Shown here: piece by piece, positions 24,402 through 32,466 of the stretch
How the letters are laid out: the number at the start of each line of letters is the position of its first letter
Position numbering within the stretch: the first letter of the stretch is position 1
Source of the DNA: an uncultured Pelagibacteraceae bacterium
GTDB taxonomy: Bacteria; Pseudomonadota; Alphaproteobacteria; Pelagibacterales; Pelagibacteraceae
DNA length: 40,957 nt
Assembly: GCA_902516425.1 (NCBI GenBank)
Contig: CABXYE010000006.1
Coordinates: 1 to 40,957, forward strand
Reading direction: 5' to 3'
Notes under the pieces: generated by a model
Seen by the model: only the letters and a program-made list of their open reading frames with translations
The model's database searches: none
Told to the model about the DNA's origin: nothing
Translations under genes and position numbers: made by a program

Positions 24402-25271
24402 ATGAAAATTAAAATTTTAATCCCAATATTTAATGATTGGAAATCAGTTCTAAAGTTATTAGATGAAATAAATAATTTATCTCTAGATAATGAGTTTGAG
24501 TTATCAATATTTATTTTAAATGATGCCTCAAATTTTGATCGTCCAGATATTAAAAAATCTTTTGAAAATATTCAATCGTTGAAGATTTTAAATATGAAAC
24601 ACAATCAAGGTCACTCGAGATGTATTGCTACAGGATTAAAGTATATTTTTGAAAAAGATGATTTTGATTTTGCTATTCCAATGGATGGAGATGGCGAAGA
24701 TAGGCCAGAGGAAATAAAAATTTTTTTAGACCAGATAAAAAAATCTCATGAAAAACCGATTATTGGTGAAAGAATTAAAAGATCCGAAAGTTTGATTTTT
24801 AAAATTTGTTATCAATTACATAAGCTCATTACTTTTGTGTTTACAGGTAAATCAATTAAATTTGGGAATTACACTTGTTTACCAAAATCAACTGTGGAGA
24901 AAATGATTAAAGAAAAATCTACTTGGAATAGTTTTTCTGGATCATTAAAGAAAATCGAAAACGATTTAATTCCAATTCCCTCTATAAGAGGATCAAGATA
25001 TTTTGGACCCTCAAAAATGAATTTTATGAATTTAATAAAACACTCGCTCTCAATTATGAGTGTTTTTAGAAAAACATTCTTAATTCGATCAGCACTCTTT
25101 ATCGTAATATATATTTTGCTAATAAAGAGTAATGCCTCTATAGTTACGTCTATACCATTAATTTTATTGTTGATCGCTGTCTACTCAGTATCAAATCTAG
25201 CGCTTAGAGAAAATATGGAGGAATTTAAGAATTCATTAAGTCAAATAAAAGATATTGATCAAATAAAATGA
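24402..25271 (+). CDS. GT2 glycosyltransferase with C-terminal membrane helices (DPM1/GtrB-like)
   Basis: A 289-residue family 2 transferase: KILIPIFNDWKSVLKLL at the start, FILNDASNFDRPD at the nucleotide site and AIPMDGDGEDRPEEI with the DxD-type metal site. Two membrane helices near the C-terminus (about 225-265) recall GtrB/DPM-like enzymes that load a sugar onto a polyprenyl phosphate. With the GT39-like gene just upstream it makes a matched donor-synthase/transferase pair. It overlaps ppc by four bases (ATGA at 25268), an odd partner for a cell-surface gene. Confidence 0.85.
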   Translation: MKIKILIPIFNDWKSVLKLLDEINNLSLDNEFELSIFILNDASNFDRPDIKKSFENIQSLKILNMKHNQGHSRCIATGLKYIFEKDDFDFAIPMDGDGEDRPEEIKIFLDQIKKSHEKPIIGERIKRSESLIFKICYQLHKLITFVFTGKSIKFGNYTCLPKSTVEKMIKEKSTWNSFSGSLKKIENDLIPIPSIRGSRYFGPSKMNFMNLIKHSLSIMSVFRKTFLIRSALFIVIYILLIKSNASIVTSIPLILLLIAVYSVSNLALRENMEEFKNSLSQIKDIDQIK

Positions 25272-27952
25272 AAAAAAAGGATTTATATTACGAAAGAATT
25301 CCAACAAAACTTTTAAGAGAAGATGTTAAATATTTAGGTAACATACTTGGTAAAGTTATTATTACTCAGGAAGGTCAAAAGTTTTTCGATTTAGTTGAAA
25401 AAGTTAGAAAATTATCAAAAGCTAATAAAAAAAACCCAAACCAAAAAAGATTAAATAGCAGAGTGATAAACGTCATTAAGAAGCTAGATCCCAAGAATAC
25501 TCTTAAATTAACAAGAGCATTTTCACACTTTATGAATTTTATTAATTTAGCAGAATTAGTAGATGCCTCTAGAAGTTTAAATAAGTATGAAAATAATAAA
25601 AAAAAATTAAATAAGCAGAACCTATTTATTGAAGAAATTTTTGAAGATTTATTTAATAAAGATATTTCAAAAAATAAAATATATAACTTAGCCAAAAACT
25701 TAAATATTGGTATAGTTTTGACAGCCCATCCTACTGAGGTTAAAAGAAGAACTTTAATTCAAAAGCATCATAAGATTATAGAGATACTCGAGCAAAGGGA
25801 GTTATTAAAAAATTTTCCGTCAAAACTAAAAATACTTGATAAAGAACTTTTTGATGAATTAACAATTATTTGGAATACGGATGATTTAAAAAGAGTAAGA
25901 CCATCACCTTTTGATGAAGCTAGGTGGGGACTTGCTATAATTGAAGATAGTTTGTGGGATACAGTTCCGAAAGTGTACAGAAAATTAAACTCTATATTTG
26001 TAAAAAATATGGGTAAAAATTTACCTAAAAATTTTAATCCCATAGTATTCGGTTCATGGATGGGAGGTGATCGAGATGGCAATCCAAATGTAACTGCTGA
26101 TGTTACAAGAAAAGTAATTTTACTATCCAGATGGGAAGCTGCAAAACTTTATGAGAAAGCCCTTACTAAAATAATAAGGTCTTATTCTATGAAAAAATGC
26201 TCAAAAAAAATCCAAAAAAAAGTTGGAAAATCATTTGAGCCTTATAGAGTTTTTTTAAGACCTTTGAGAGATAAAATTCGATTAACTCATAGATCTATCG
26301 AACAGCATTTAGTCAATAAAAAACCTTTAAATCACAAAGAATTAATAAGTTCTCGTGAAGAAATATTAAAACCATTAAGAGTAGTAAGAGAGTCTCTTGA
26401 GCAAAACCAAAATGAAAATATAGCTAGTGGTGAATTGTTAGATTTAATGAGAAGAGCTAAATGTTTTGGCATTAATTTAGCAAGACTAGATATCAGGCAA
26501 GAGTCTTCTAGACATAGTCAATTGATAAACGAATTTGTGCAAAGAAAATATAATAAAAGTTATTTAAAATTTAGTGAAGATAAAAGAATAGAATTTCTAA
26601 AAAAACAAATACTTGGAAAAAAAAATCAAATTAACGATTTGCAAATAAGAAATAAAGAGAATAAAGAGGTTTGGTCTACTTTTAAGACTCTAGCTAGTGA
26701 GCCGAGTGAAAGTTTAGGAGCCTATGTTATATCAATGACAACCTCAGCCTCTGATATATTATCTGTAGTATTTTTACAGAAGGAGGCAAAAATTAAAGAT
26801 AAATTAAGAGTTGTTCCTTTATTTGAAACTTTGGATGATCTTATTAATTCAAAATCAATAATGCAGACTTTATTTTCACAAAGATGGTATAGAAAATTAA
26901 TTAATAACAAACAAGAAGTGATGATCGGATATTCAGACTCCAGCAAGGACGCTGGTAAAATATGTGCGAGCTGGCATCAGTATAAGGCTCAAGAGGAAAT
27001 TGTGAATTTAGCTAAGAAATTTAAAATAGATGTAATTTTTTTTCATGGACGAGGTGGATCTGCAGGAAGAGGTGGTGGTCCAATTCAAGCAACTCTCAGA
27101 TCTTTACCTCCCAACTCTGTTAAGGGTAAAATTAGAATTACTGATCAAGGTGAAGTTATTCAGCAAAAATATGGTTATGAGCCTTTAGCTAATTATAATT
27201 TGTGTAGTTACATAGGCGCTGTTACTGAAGCTACTTTAAATCCACCACCATCCCCAAAAAATAACTGGAGAAACCTAATTGAAAAAATGTCAGATATATC
27301 CAAAAGCTCTTATAGAAAGAATATTAATCAAAGTTTAGAATTTATAAAATACTTTGAAACAGTCACTCCACACAAGGCACTTGGAAAGCTTTCAATAGGT
27401 TCGAGACCATCGAAAAGAAAAAATATTGATAATATAAAAAGTTTAAGAGCTATACCTTGGGTTTTTGCCTGGACACAAATTAGACTTATGCTCCCAGCAT
27501 GGCTTGGGAGTGCTGAGGCTCTAAGATACTCCTATATAGATAAATTTAGAAGAACCTTAGTAGACATGGAAAAAAATTGGCCATTTTTTAATTCTATGCT
27601 TGATACATTAGATATGGTTATTGCAAAAGCTGATCCGGAGATATCAAAAATATATGAAGAATATTTAGCAGATGAAAGTTTAAAGAGAGTTGGTAAGAAA
27701 CTTAGGTTTCAATTTGATGTTATTAAAAAATTGAATAAGAAAATTACACCTAAAGAGATTGCTGTTATTAGAAAACAATTTAGATCTCCAATTATCGCTA
27801 GAAGTATATACTCTGAGGTATTAAATATTATTCAACCTACCGTGATTAAAAAACTTCAAGTTAATAAAAACCCTAGAAATAAGCAATATCTAAACGATGC
27901 TTTGCTAACTTCAATAGCTGGGATTTCAGCTGCAATGAAAAACACTGGTTGA
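25268..27952 (+). CDS. ppc: Phosphoenolpyruvate carboxylase
   Basis: Carboxylates PEP with bicarbonate to oxaloacetate and phosphate, refilling the TCA cycle. It has VLTAHPTEVKRRT with the catalytic His154, GSWMGGDRDGNPNV, FHGRGGSAGRGGGP (the mobile Arg-Gly-rich loop) and DQGEVIQQKYG, and ends with the C-terminal allosteric segment (last residues NTG, as is usual for the enzyme). Length 894 matches the bacterial type. Expression is probably tied to the upstream glycosyltransferases through the four-base overlap, unless an internal promoter exists. It converges with umuC, with only eight bases between the two stops. Confidence 0.97.
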   Translation: MKKKDLYYERIPTKLLREDVKYLGNILGKVIITQEGQKFFDLVEKVRKLSKANKKNPNQKRLNSRVINVIKKLDPKNTLKLTRAFSHFMNFINLAELVDASRSLNKYENNKKKLNKQNLFIEEIFEDLFNKDISKNKIYNLAKNLNIGIVLTAHPTEVKRRTLIQKHHKIIEILEQRELLKNFPSKLKILDKELFDELTIIWNTDDLKRVRPSPFDEARWGLAIIEDSLWDTVPKVYRKLNSIFVKNMGKNLPKNFNPIVFGSWMGGDRDGNPNVTADVTRKVILLSRWEAAKLYEKALTKIIRSYSMKKCSKKIQKKVGKSFEPYRVFLRPLRDKIRLTHRSIEQHLVNKKPLNHKELISSREEILKPLRVVRESLEQNQNENIASGELLDLMRRAKCFGINLARLDIRQESSRHSQLINEFVQRKYNKSYLKFSEDKRIEFLKKQILGKKNQINDLQIRNKENKEVWSTFKTLASEPSESLGAYVISMTTSASDILSVVFLQKEAKIKDKLRVVPLFETLDDLINSKSIMQTLFSQRWYRKLINNKQEVMIGYSDSSKDAGKICASWHQYKAQEEIVNLAKKFKIDVIFFHGRGGSAGRGGGPIQATLRSLPPNSVKGKIRITDQGEVIQQKYGYEPLANYNLCSYIGAVTEATLNPPPSPKNNWRNLIEKMSDISKSSYRKNINQSLEFIKYFETVTPHKALGKLSIGSRPSKRKNIDNIKSLRAIPWVFAWTQIRLMLPAWLGSAEALRYSYIDKFRRTLVDMEKNWPFFNSMLDTLDMVIAKADPEISKIYEEYLADESLKRVGKKLRFQFDVIKKLNKKITPKEIAVIRKQFRSPIIARSIYSEVLNIIQPTVIKKLQVNKNPRNKQYLNDALLTSIAGISAAMKNTG

Positions 27953-27960
27953 TAATTTTT

Positions 27961-29241
27961 TTAGACAGCCCTAATTGTTGGCAGACAATAAAAATCAGCT
28001 GTATCTATCTTAGAGGAATACTGTCTTCTCATATTCCATTTTTTATGAACACCTGCACTTGCAAGACTTAGTGTAGATCTTCCATACCTATAGTTGGTAT
28101 TGTCAATTGATTGCATTAGACTTTTTATCTTCTCATCTTTTTCCGATGAAAATAAATTCTTTCTTCCATCATCATTACACAATCCTGCAAGCATGACACC
28201 TGCTTTTTGGTACCGATATCCATTTTTGAAAATACTTTCTAAAATCGAGACTGCAGTTTTAACAGTTTCAATACTATTATTTGTTGCGATTGGAAAATCA
28301 ATTGTCTTTGCATTTGAATAATAACCATAGTCTCTTTGAAAAGGACTAGTTCTGACAAAAACTGTAATTGCTTTTGCAACTAAAGATTCTGATCTAATCT
28401 TTTCGGATGCGTTCAAACAATAATTTGCAACTGCCTCTTTTAACTCTTGAAATTTTTCAATTCTTTTTCCAAACGATCTTGAAACTACACAGCTCTTTCT
28501 TTTTGCGTGCGTTGTCTCTAAATCGATACACGGTACCCCTCTAAGTTCCATTGCAGTCCTAGAACTTAAAACATTGGAACATTTTTTGATCCATGTATTG
28601 GATTTATTTTTAAGTTGTTTTGCATTATAAATTCCATTTTTTTGATAAAACTTCGTAAGTTGTCTGCCAACACCCCACACATCATTAATCTCGACTTTTT
28701 CTAAGATAGGATCTAAGTTTTCAATACCAATTAAACTAGTAACACCCGATTGTTTTTTCTTTGCAATATGATTTGCAACTTTACTTAAAGTCTTAGTTTT
28801 AGCAATTCCAATACTAGTTGGAATACCTGTCCATTGTAAAACTGTTTCTCTAATTTCTCTCCCAACTTTTTCAACATCAGAGTCTGGAAAGTTAGATAAA
28901 TCTATAAATGCTTCATCAATTGAGTAAACTTCTATTTCAGTATTAAATCTTTTAAGTGTTCTCATTACCCTTCTAGATAAATCTCCATACAAAGAATAAT
29001 TTGATGAAAAAACTTCAACTTTATTTTTAACGATGATATCTTTTGCTTTAAAATAAGGTTCACCCATTTTAATTCCCAAAACTTTTGCCTCATTAGATCT
29101 AGAAATGATACAACCATCATTATTCGATAACACAACTACAGGTTTTTTTCTTATTCTTGGATTGAATAATCTTTCACATGAAACATAGAAAGAATTACAG
29201 TCAACTAGAGCTAACTTTTTAGTACGTAGAATGGATGACAT
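27961..29241 (-). CDS. umuC: UmuC, catalytic subunit of translesion DNA polymerase V
   Basis: A Y-family polymerase that copies damaged templates with UmuD'. The N-terminus LALVDCNSFYVSCERLFNP carries the first metal ligand (Asp14); VVVLSNNDGCIISRSNEAK is the UmuC-specific fingers block, and EVYSIDEAFIDL carries Asp109-Glu110. TSIGIAKTKTLSKVANHIAKK and WGVGRQL are the thumb/HhH region. Length 426 is typical. The start ATG at 29241 lies 23 bases inside the end of umuD, so the two subunits are coupled. Control should come from the SOS promoter upstream of umuD. Confidence 0.96.
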   Translation of the reverse strand: MSSILRTKKLALVDCNSFYVSCERLFNPRIRKKPVVVLSNNDGCIISRSNEAKVLGIKMGEPYFKAKDIIVKNKVEVFSSNYSLYGDLSRRVMRTLKRFNTEIEVYSIDEAFIDLSNFPDSDVEKVGREIRETVLQWTGIPTSIGIAKTKTLSKVANHIAKKKQSGVTSLIGIENLDPILEKVEINDVWGVGRQLTKFYQKNGIYNAKQLKNKSNTWIKKCSNVLSSRTAMELRGVPCIDLETTHAKRKSCVVSRSFGKRIEKFQELKEAVANYCLNASEKIRSESLVAKAITVFVRTSPFQRDYGYYSNAKTIDFPIATNNSIETVKTAVSILESIFKNGYRYQKAGVMLAGLCNDDGRKNLFSSEKDEKIKSLMQSIDNTNYRYGRSTLSLASAGVHKKWNMRRQYSSKIDTADFYCLPTIRAV

Positions 29242-29614
29242 AAGTCACAACCCCCCAAATAAAAACATCTTCTTCTTCGTTAATTAAAATTCTATTAGAA
29301 AAATCTTTAGAACCAGATGATAGAAATTTTTTATCTCTTTCTTGAACTAAAGTTTTAACCACAAGCTCATCATGAACATTTGCAATAACGGTTGAAAAGT
29401 TTTTTGGTTTTAAACTTTTATCAACAACTAATAGATCTCCATCATTAATTCCAACATCCACCATGGATTTTCCCTGAACTCTGATAATAAAAGTAGCCGG
29501 AACATTTTTGATTAAATGCATGTTGAGATCGATATCTTCTTCGATATAATCAGTGGCAGGTGAGGGAAAACCAGCACCAGCTTTATGCAGATAATAAGGA
29601 ATAGTGAGCTTCAT
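29219..29614 (-). CDS. umuD: UmuD, LexA-type self-cleaving subunit of polymerase V
   Basis: RecA filaments trigger its autocleavage to UmuD', which activates UmuC. With numbering ten behind E. coli UmuD, the key residues align: the cleavage bond Ala14-Gly15 in KAGAGFPSPATDYIEEDIDLN, the Ser50 nucleophile in VQGKSMVDVGINDGDLLVV, and the general base Lys87 in HDELVVKTL. At 131 residues it is slightly shorter than E. coli UmuD, mostly in the N-terminal arm. The ATG at 29614 directly abuts the SOS operator, leaving no room for a Shine-Dalgarno sequence, so the message probably has a leader of about 12 bases without one. Confidence 0.96.
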   Translation of the reverse strand: MKLTIPYYLHKAGAGFPSPATDYIEEDIDLNMHLIKNVPATFIIRVQGKSMVDVGINDGDLLVVDKSLKPKNFSTVIANVHDELVVKTLVQERDKKFLSSGSKDFSNRILINEEEDVFIWGVVTYVIHSTY

Positions 29615-29661
29615 GTTCTTGTTTTGTTCTTATTTGTAGCGCACTTATACAATGCAGTCAA
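29615..29661 (-). promoter_or_regulatory. umuDC SOS promoter with alphaproteobacterial LexA box
   Basis: Read on the minus strand: a -35 element TTGACT (29661-29656), a spacer of exactly 17 bases, a -10 element TACAAA (29638-29633), then GAAC-N7-GAAC (29629-29615), which is the established LexA operator of alphaproteobacteria. The operator covers the predicted transcription start and ends one base before the umuD ATG, a position where bound LexA would block transcription. Confidence 0.85.
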
Positions 29662-29685
29662 TAGGTTGTATTTTGAGTCCGTAAT

Positions 29686-29720
29686 TGAATCAAAAGTGAA
29701 TCAAAACATGAACATCAAAA
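29686..29720 (+). repeat. Tandem TGAATCAAAA repeats upstream of the GFA-type gene
   Basis: TGAATCAAAA occurs at 29686-29695 and again at 29697-29706, an 11-base period (about one helical turn). A related TGAACATCAAAA follows at 29709-29720. The array lies between the umuDC promoter and the GFA-type gene, 55 bases before the latter's start. Same-face repeats of this spacing often bind a regulator, but no known site is recognised. Confidence 0.4.
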
Positions 29721-29774
29721 CTATATTTTGTATGCTTGTGGATAACTTCAACCAAGGATAGTTTAAATTATCAA

Positions 29775-30137
29775 ATGAAAAAATTAATTTGTCATTGTGG
29801 AGCTGTCGAAGCAGAAATTAATTTAGATGGAGATCTAGCTAAGGTAATAAAATGTAATTGTTCTATTTGTAAAAGAAAAGGAGCAATCATGTCGATGGTA
29901 AAAAATGAAGATTTTAAAATTACCAAAGGGGAAGACAAATTAAAACTTTATCAATTTCATTCGAAAGTTGCCAAACATTACTTTTGTTCTGATTGCGGGA
30001 TTTATACTCATCATAATCCAAGGATAAACCCAGCTATGACAGGATTCAATGTTGGATGTATTGATGAAATTAATACTTTTGACATAAAAGAAGTCCCAGT
30101 AAACGATGGTCAAAATCATCCATTAGATAAAAAATAA
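29775..30137 (+). CDS. GFA/CENP-V family zinc-binding protein
   Basis: A 120-residue protein of the glutathione-dependent formaldehyde-activating (GFA) fold. Zinc-ligand cysteines are in LICHCGAVEAEI, IKCNCSICKRKGAI and YFCSDCGIYTHHNPRINP, the usual CxC, CxxC and CxxC arrangement. The family is named for an enzyme thought to help join formaldehyde to glutathione, but most members have no proven function. The ATG at 29775 (MKKLICHCG) is chosen over a frame extended to 29736, which adds 13 residues without homology. It is followed five bases later by the glycerate-kinase-like gene. Confidence 0.88.
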   Translation: MKKLICHCGAVEAEINLDGDLAKVIKCNCSICKRKGAIMSMVKNEDFKITKGEDKLKLYQFHSKVAKHYFCSDCGIYTHHNPRINPAMTGFNVGCIDEINTFDIKEVPVNDGQNHPLDKK

Positions 30138-30142
30138 TTTTC

Positions 30143-31066
30143 ATGGAACAATTTAGTTTATGCTTTGGAAGAGTAAAAAAAGATTGTTTAAGGTTCATTA
30201 AATCTCAAGAAACAAAAGCTGATAAATTTAAAAATAAAGAAAGAATGATTAAGTCTTTCTTAATTCCATTGTGTTTTTGGATTAATAAAAAAGCTAATAA
30301 AACAAGACCTTATTTTGTGGGTTTAGCAGGGGGTCAAGGAACTGGTAAAACTACGATTAGCTCTTTAATCAGAATTATTTTGACCAAATACTTTAAATTA
30401 AATGTTTTTAGGATTTCGATAGATGACTTTTATAAAACAAGAAAAGAGCGAATAAACTTATCAAAAAGAGTTCATCCTATGCTTTTAACTAGGGGAGTTC
30501 CTGGGACACATGATATAAATATGATGTTAAATTTCTTTAGAAAGTCAAAAAGTAAAAAATTTAAAAGGTTAAAATTACCAACATTTAATAAAGCCATCGA
30601 TGACAGGTATAATAAAAAAAAATGGTATGATTTAAAAAAGAAACCAGATGTAATCATTTTTGAGGGGTGGTGTGTTGGTGCAAAATCTGAGAAAAATACC
30701 ACTTTAAATAAAGCAATAAATTCATTGGAAAGAGCAAAAGACCAAAAAAAAATTTGGAGAAAACATGTTAACCATCAACTCAACTCAAAGTACAAAAACT
30801 TATACTCACAATTAAATTGTTTAATTTACCTTAAAGCAAAAAATTTTAGCTTATTACAAAAATGGAGATTAAAACAAGAGAGGAAACTTTGGGTGAAAAG
30901 TAAAGTGAAATCGAAAATAATGAGCAGGGGAGATGTATTAAATTTTATGCAAACTTATCAAAGAATAACCCAAAACATGTTTAGAAATATGCCTAAGTAT
31001 GCGTCAGTAATATTTAATTTAAATAGTAACCATCAAATTAAATCTGCTGTATATAAAAAGAAATGA
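30143..31066 (+). CDS. D-glycerate 3-kinase-like P-loop kinase
   Basis: A P-loop kinase of 307 residues: YFVGLAGGQGTGKTT (Walker A 63-70), FRISIDDFYKTRKER, the substrate loop RGVPGTHDINMML, and VIIFEGWCVGA (Walker B region). This is the layout of the plant GLYK/yeast YGR205W group, related to uridine and pantothenate kinases; D-glycerate is the best-known substrate, yielding 3-phosphoglycerate. In this type of organism it could serve glycolate/glycerate use, though no partner gene lies nearby. It overlaps the TolC gene by four bases (ATGA). Confidence 0.85.
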   Translation: MEQFSLCFGRVKKDCLRFIKSQETKADKFKNKERMIKSFLIPLCFWINKKANKTRPYFVGLAGGQGTGKTTISSLIRIILTKYFKLNVFRISIDDFYKTRKERINLSKRVHPMLLTRGVPGTHDINMMLNFFRKSKSKKFKRLKLPTFNKAIDDRYNKKKWYDLKKKPDVIIFEGWCVGAKSEKNTTLNKAINSLERAKDQKKIWRKHVNHQLNSKYKNLYSQLNCLIYLKAKNFSLLQKWRLKQERKLWVKSKVKSKIMSRGDVLNFMQTYQRITQNMFRNMPKYASVIFNLNSNHQIKSAVYKKK

Positions 31067-32358
31067 TTAGAATTTTAATTATAATTACAAGCTTTATATT
31101 TTTAATTAGTAATGCTAATGCCGAAACTTTTTCTGCAGCATTAAAAAAAGCTTATAATGACAATAATGAGCTAAATGCCGAAAGAGAAAGTTTAAATATT
31201 TCTGAGCAAGATTTAAAAATCTCAATAAGTTCGTATTTACCCTCGGTTACTTTAAGTGGCAGCAAAAGCTCAGAAGATACCAATAAATTAACTAACCAAA
31301 ATGGAACAGATGCAACAATTTCAGATGTAGACCCAACTGTACAATCATTAACAATTACCCAAACATTAATCGATTTTGGAAGAGGGGCAGAATTAAGTAA
31401 AAGCAAAATTGGTATTGAATTAGCTAAAGCAAAGCTTTTAAAAAAAGAGCAAGAAATTCTATATAAATCAATCGAAGCTTATACGGGATTAATCGCAGCT
31501 AACGAAAAACTTAAGATTAATAGATCGAATGTTGATTTATTAGATCGTCAAGTTGAAACAGATAGAATTAGACTTGAAAGAGGTAATATATCTTTATCAG
31601 ATGTTGCTCAGTCAGAGTCTTCTTTGGCTGGAGCACAGGCAAAATTAATCCAAGCTGAAAACGGTTTTCTAACCAGTAAACTAAATTATGAAAATGTGAT
31701 TGGCACTATTAATGATGCAGAGTCGTTAGATAAATCATCTATCGTAATAGTTAATTTACCGAATGAACTAAACTCTGCAATAGAGATATCAAAAAAAGGC
31801 AATCCAGATTTAATTATAGCTCAACTTGAATATGAACAATCAAAAAAAGATACTACTAGTGCAAGATCTGATTTAGCACCAACAGCAACATTATCTTTTG
31901 ATAGATCAAAAACGGATGACCTAAGTTCCACCTATGATGAAAAAGAACAAGATACTTTAAAAGCAACTGTGACGTGGCCATTTTTTTCAGGCGGTAAGAA
32001 TTATGCAAATCTAAATAAAAATAAAAGTTTAGAGACACAAAAAAATCTCCTTTTAAATAACACAATTAAAAAGAACCAAACAGATGTTGCAAGTGCTTGG
32101 TCAAATTATCAATCAAACAAAAGTCTACTCAGTTCAGTAAGAGCCCAAGTGAATGCTGCTGAAATTGCAAATGAAGGGATTGTAGCTGAATATAATAGTG
32201 GTTCAGATAGAACTACTTTAGAGGTTATTCAGTCCAACTCTTTATTATTGAATGCTCAGATTTCGTTGGCAGACTCAGAGAGAAACTACATTCTTTCGCA
32301 GTTTAATCTTTTAAAATCTATCGGTTTATTAAATAGCGAATATCTTAAATTAAGATAA
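31063..32358 (+). CDS. tolC: TolC family outer membrane efflux/secretion protein
   Basis: An outer membrane channel protein of 431 residues. The first 21 form a signal peptide ending in ANA before ETFSAALKKAYNDNNEL, the typical start of TolC helix 1. Long amphipathic helices with Gln, Asn and Ser alternate with two beta segments (TLSGSKSSED and TLSFDRSKTDD), giving the two-fold internal repeat of the family. DRTTLEVIQSNSLLLNAQISLADSERNYILSQF near the end is the well-known 'G..t..dvl.aq..l..a...l..a..dy' motif. No inner-membrane pump or adaptor gene is adjacent, so the export partner must lie elsewhere. Confidence 0.93.
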   Translation: MIRILIIITSFIFLISNANAETFSAALKKAYNDNNELNAERESLNISEQDLKISISSYLPSVTLSGSKSSEDTNKLTNQNGTDATISDVDPTVQSLTITQTLIDFGRGAELSKSKIGIELAKAKLLKKEQEILYKSIEAYTGLIAANEKLKINRSNVDLLDRQVETDRIRLERGNISLSDVAQSESSLAGAQAKLIQAENGFLTSKLNYENVIGTINDAESLDKSSIVIVNLPNELNSAIEISKKGNPDLIIAQLEYEQSKKDTTSARSDLAPTATLSFDRSKTDDLSSTYDEKEQDTLKATVTWPFFSGGKNYANLNKNKSLETQKNLLLNNTIKKNQTDVASAWSNYQSNKSLLSSVRAQVNAAEIANEGIVAEYNSGSDRTTLEVIQSNSLLLNAQISLADSERNYILSQFNLLKSIGLLNSEYLKLR

Positions 32359-32391
32359 TTATTACCTTTTTTAACATTAAATAAATAAATC

Positions 32392-32419
32392 TTGCCAATG
32401 AGAACAAAATGTGTACATT
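32392..32419 (+). promoter_or_regulatory. Candidate recA promoter with a degenerate SOS box
   Basis: GAAC-AAAATGT-GTAC at 32402-32416 matches GAAC-N7-GAAC in seven of eight fixed bases. It lies between a TTGCCA (32392-32397) and a TACATT (32414-32419) that can be read as -35 and -10 with a 16-base spacer. The start codon is at 32467. The match to the umuD operator in this window is what makes it credible. Confidence 0.5.
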
Positions 32420-32466
32420 TATAAGCATGATTCGAGTGATAAAAATATTAAAAAAAAAGGCAAAAA

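Noticed and set aside
27953-27960. A terminator between ppc and umuC
   Set aside because: Only eight bases separate the stop codons and no hairpin is visible.
32341-32373. TATCTTA/TAAGATA hairpin and T6 at the end of the TolC gene as a terminator
   Set aside because: The stem is almost all A-T, overlaps the coding end and is separated from the T run by about 10 bases; too weak to call.
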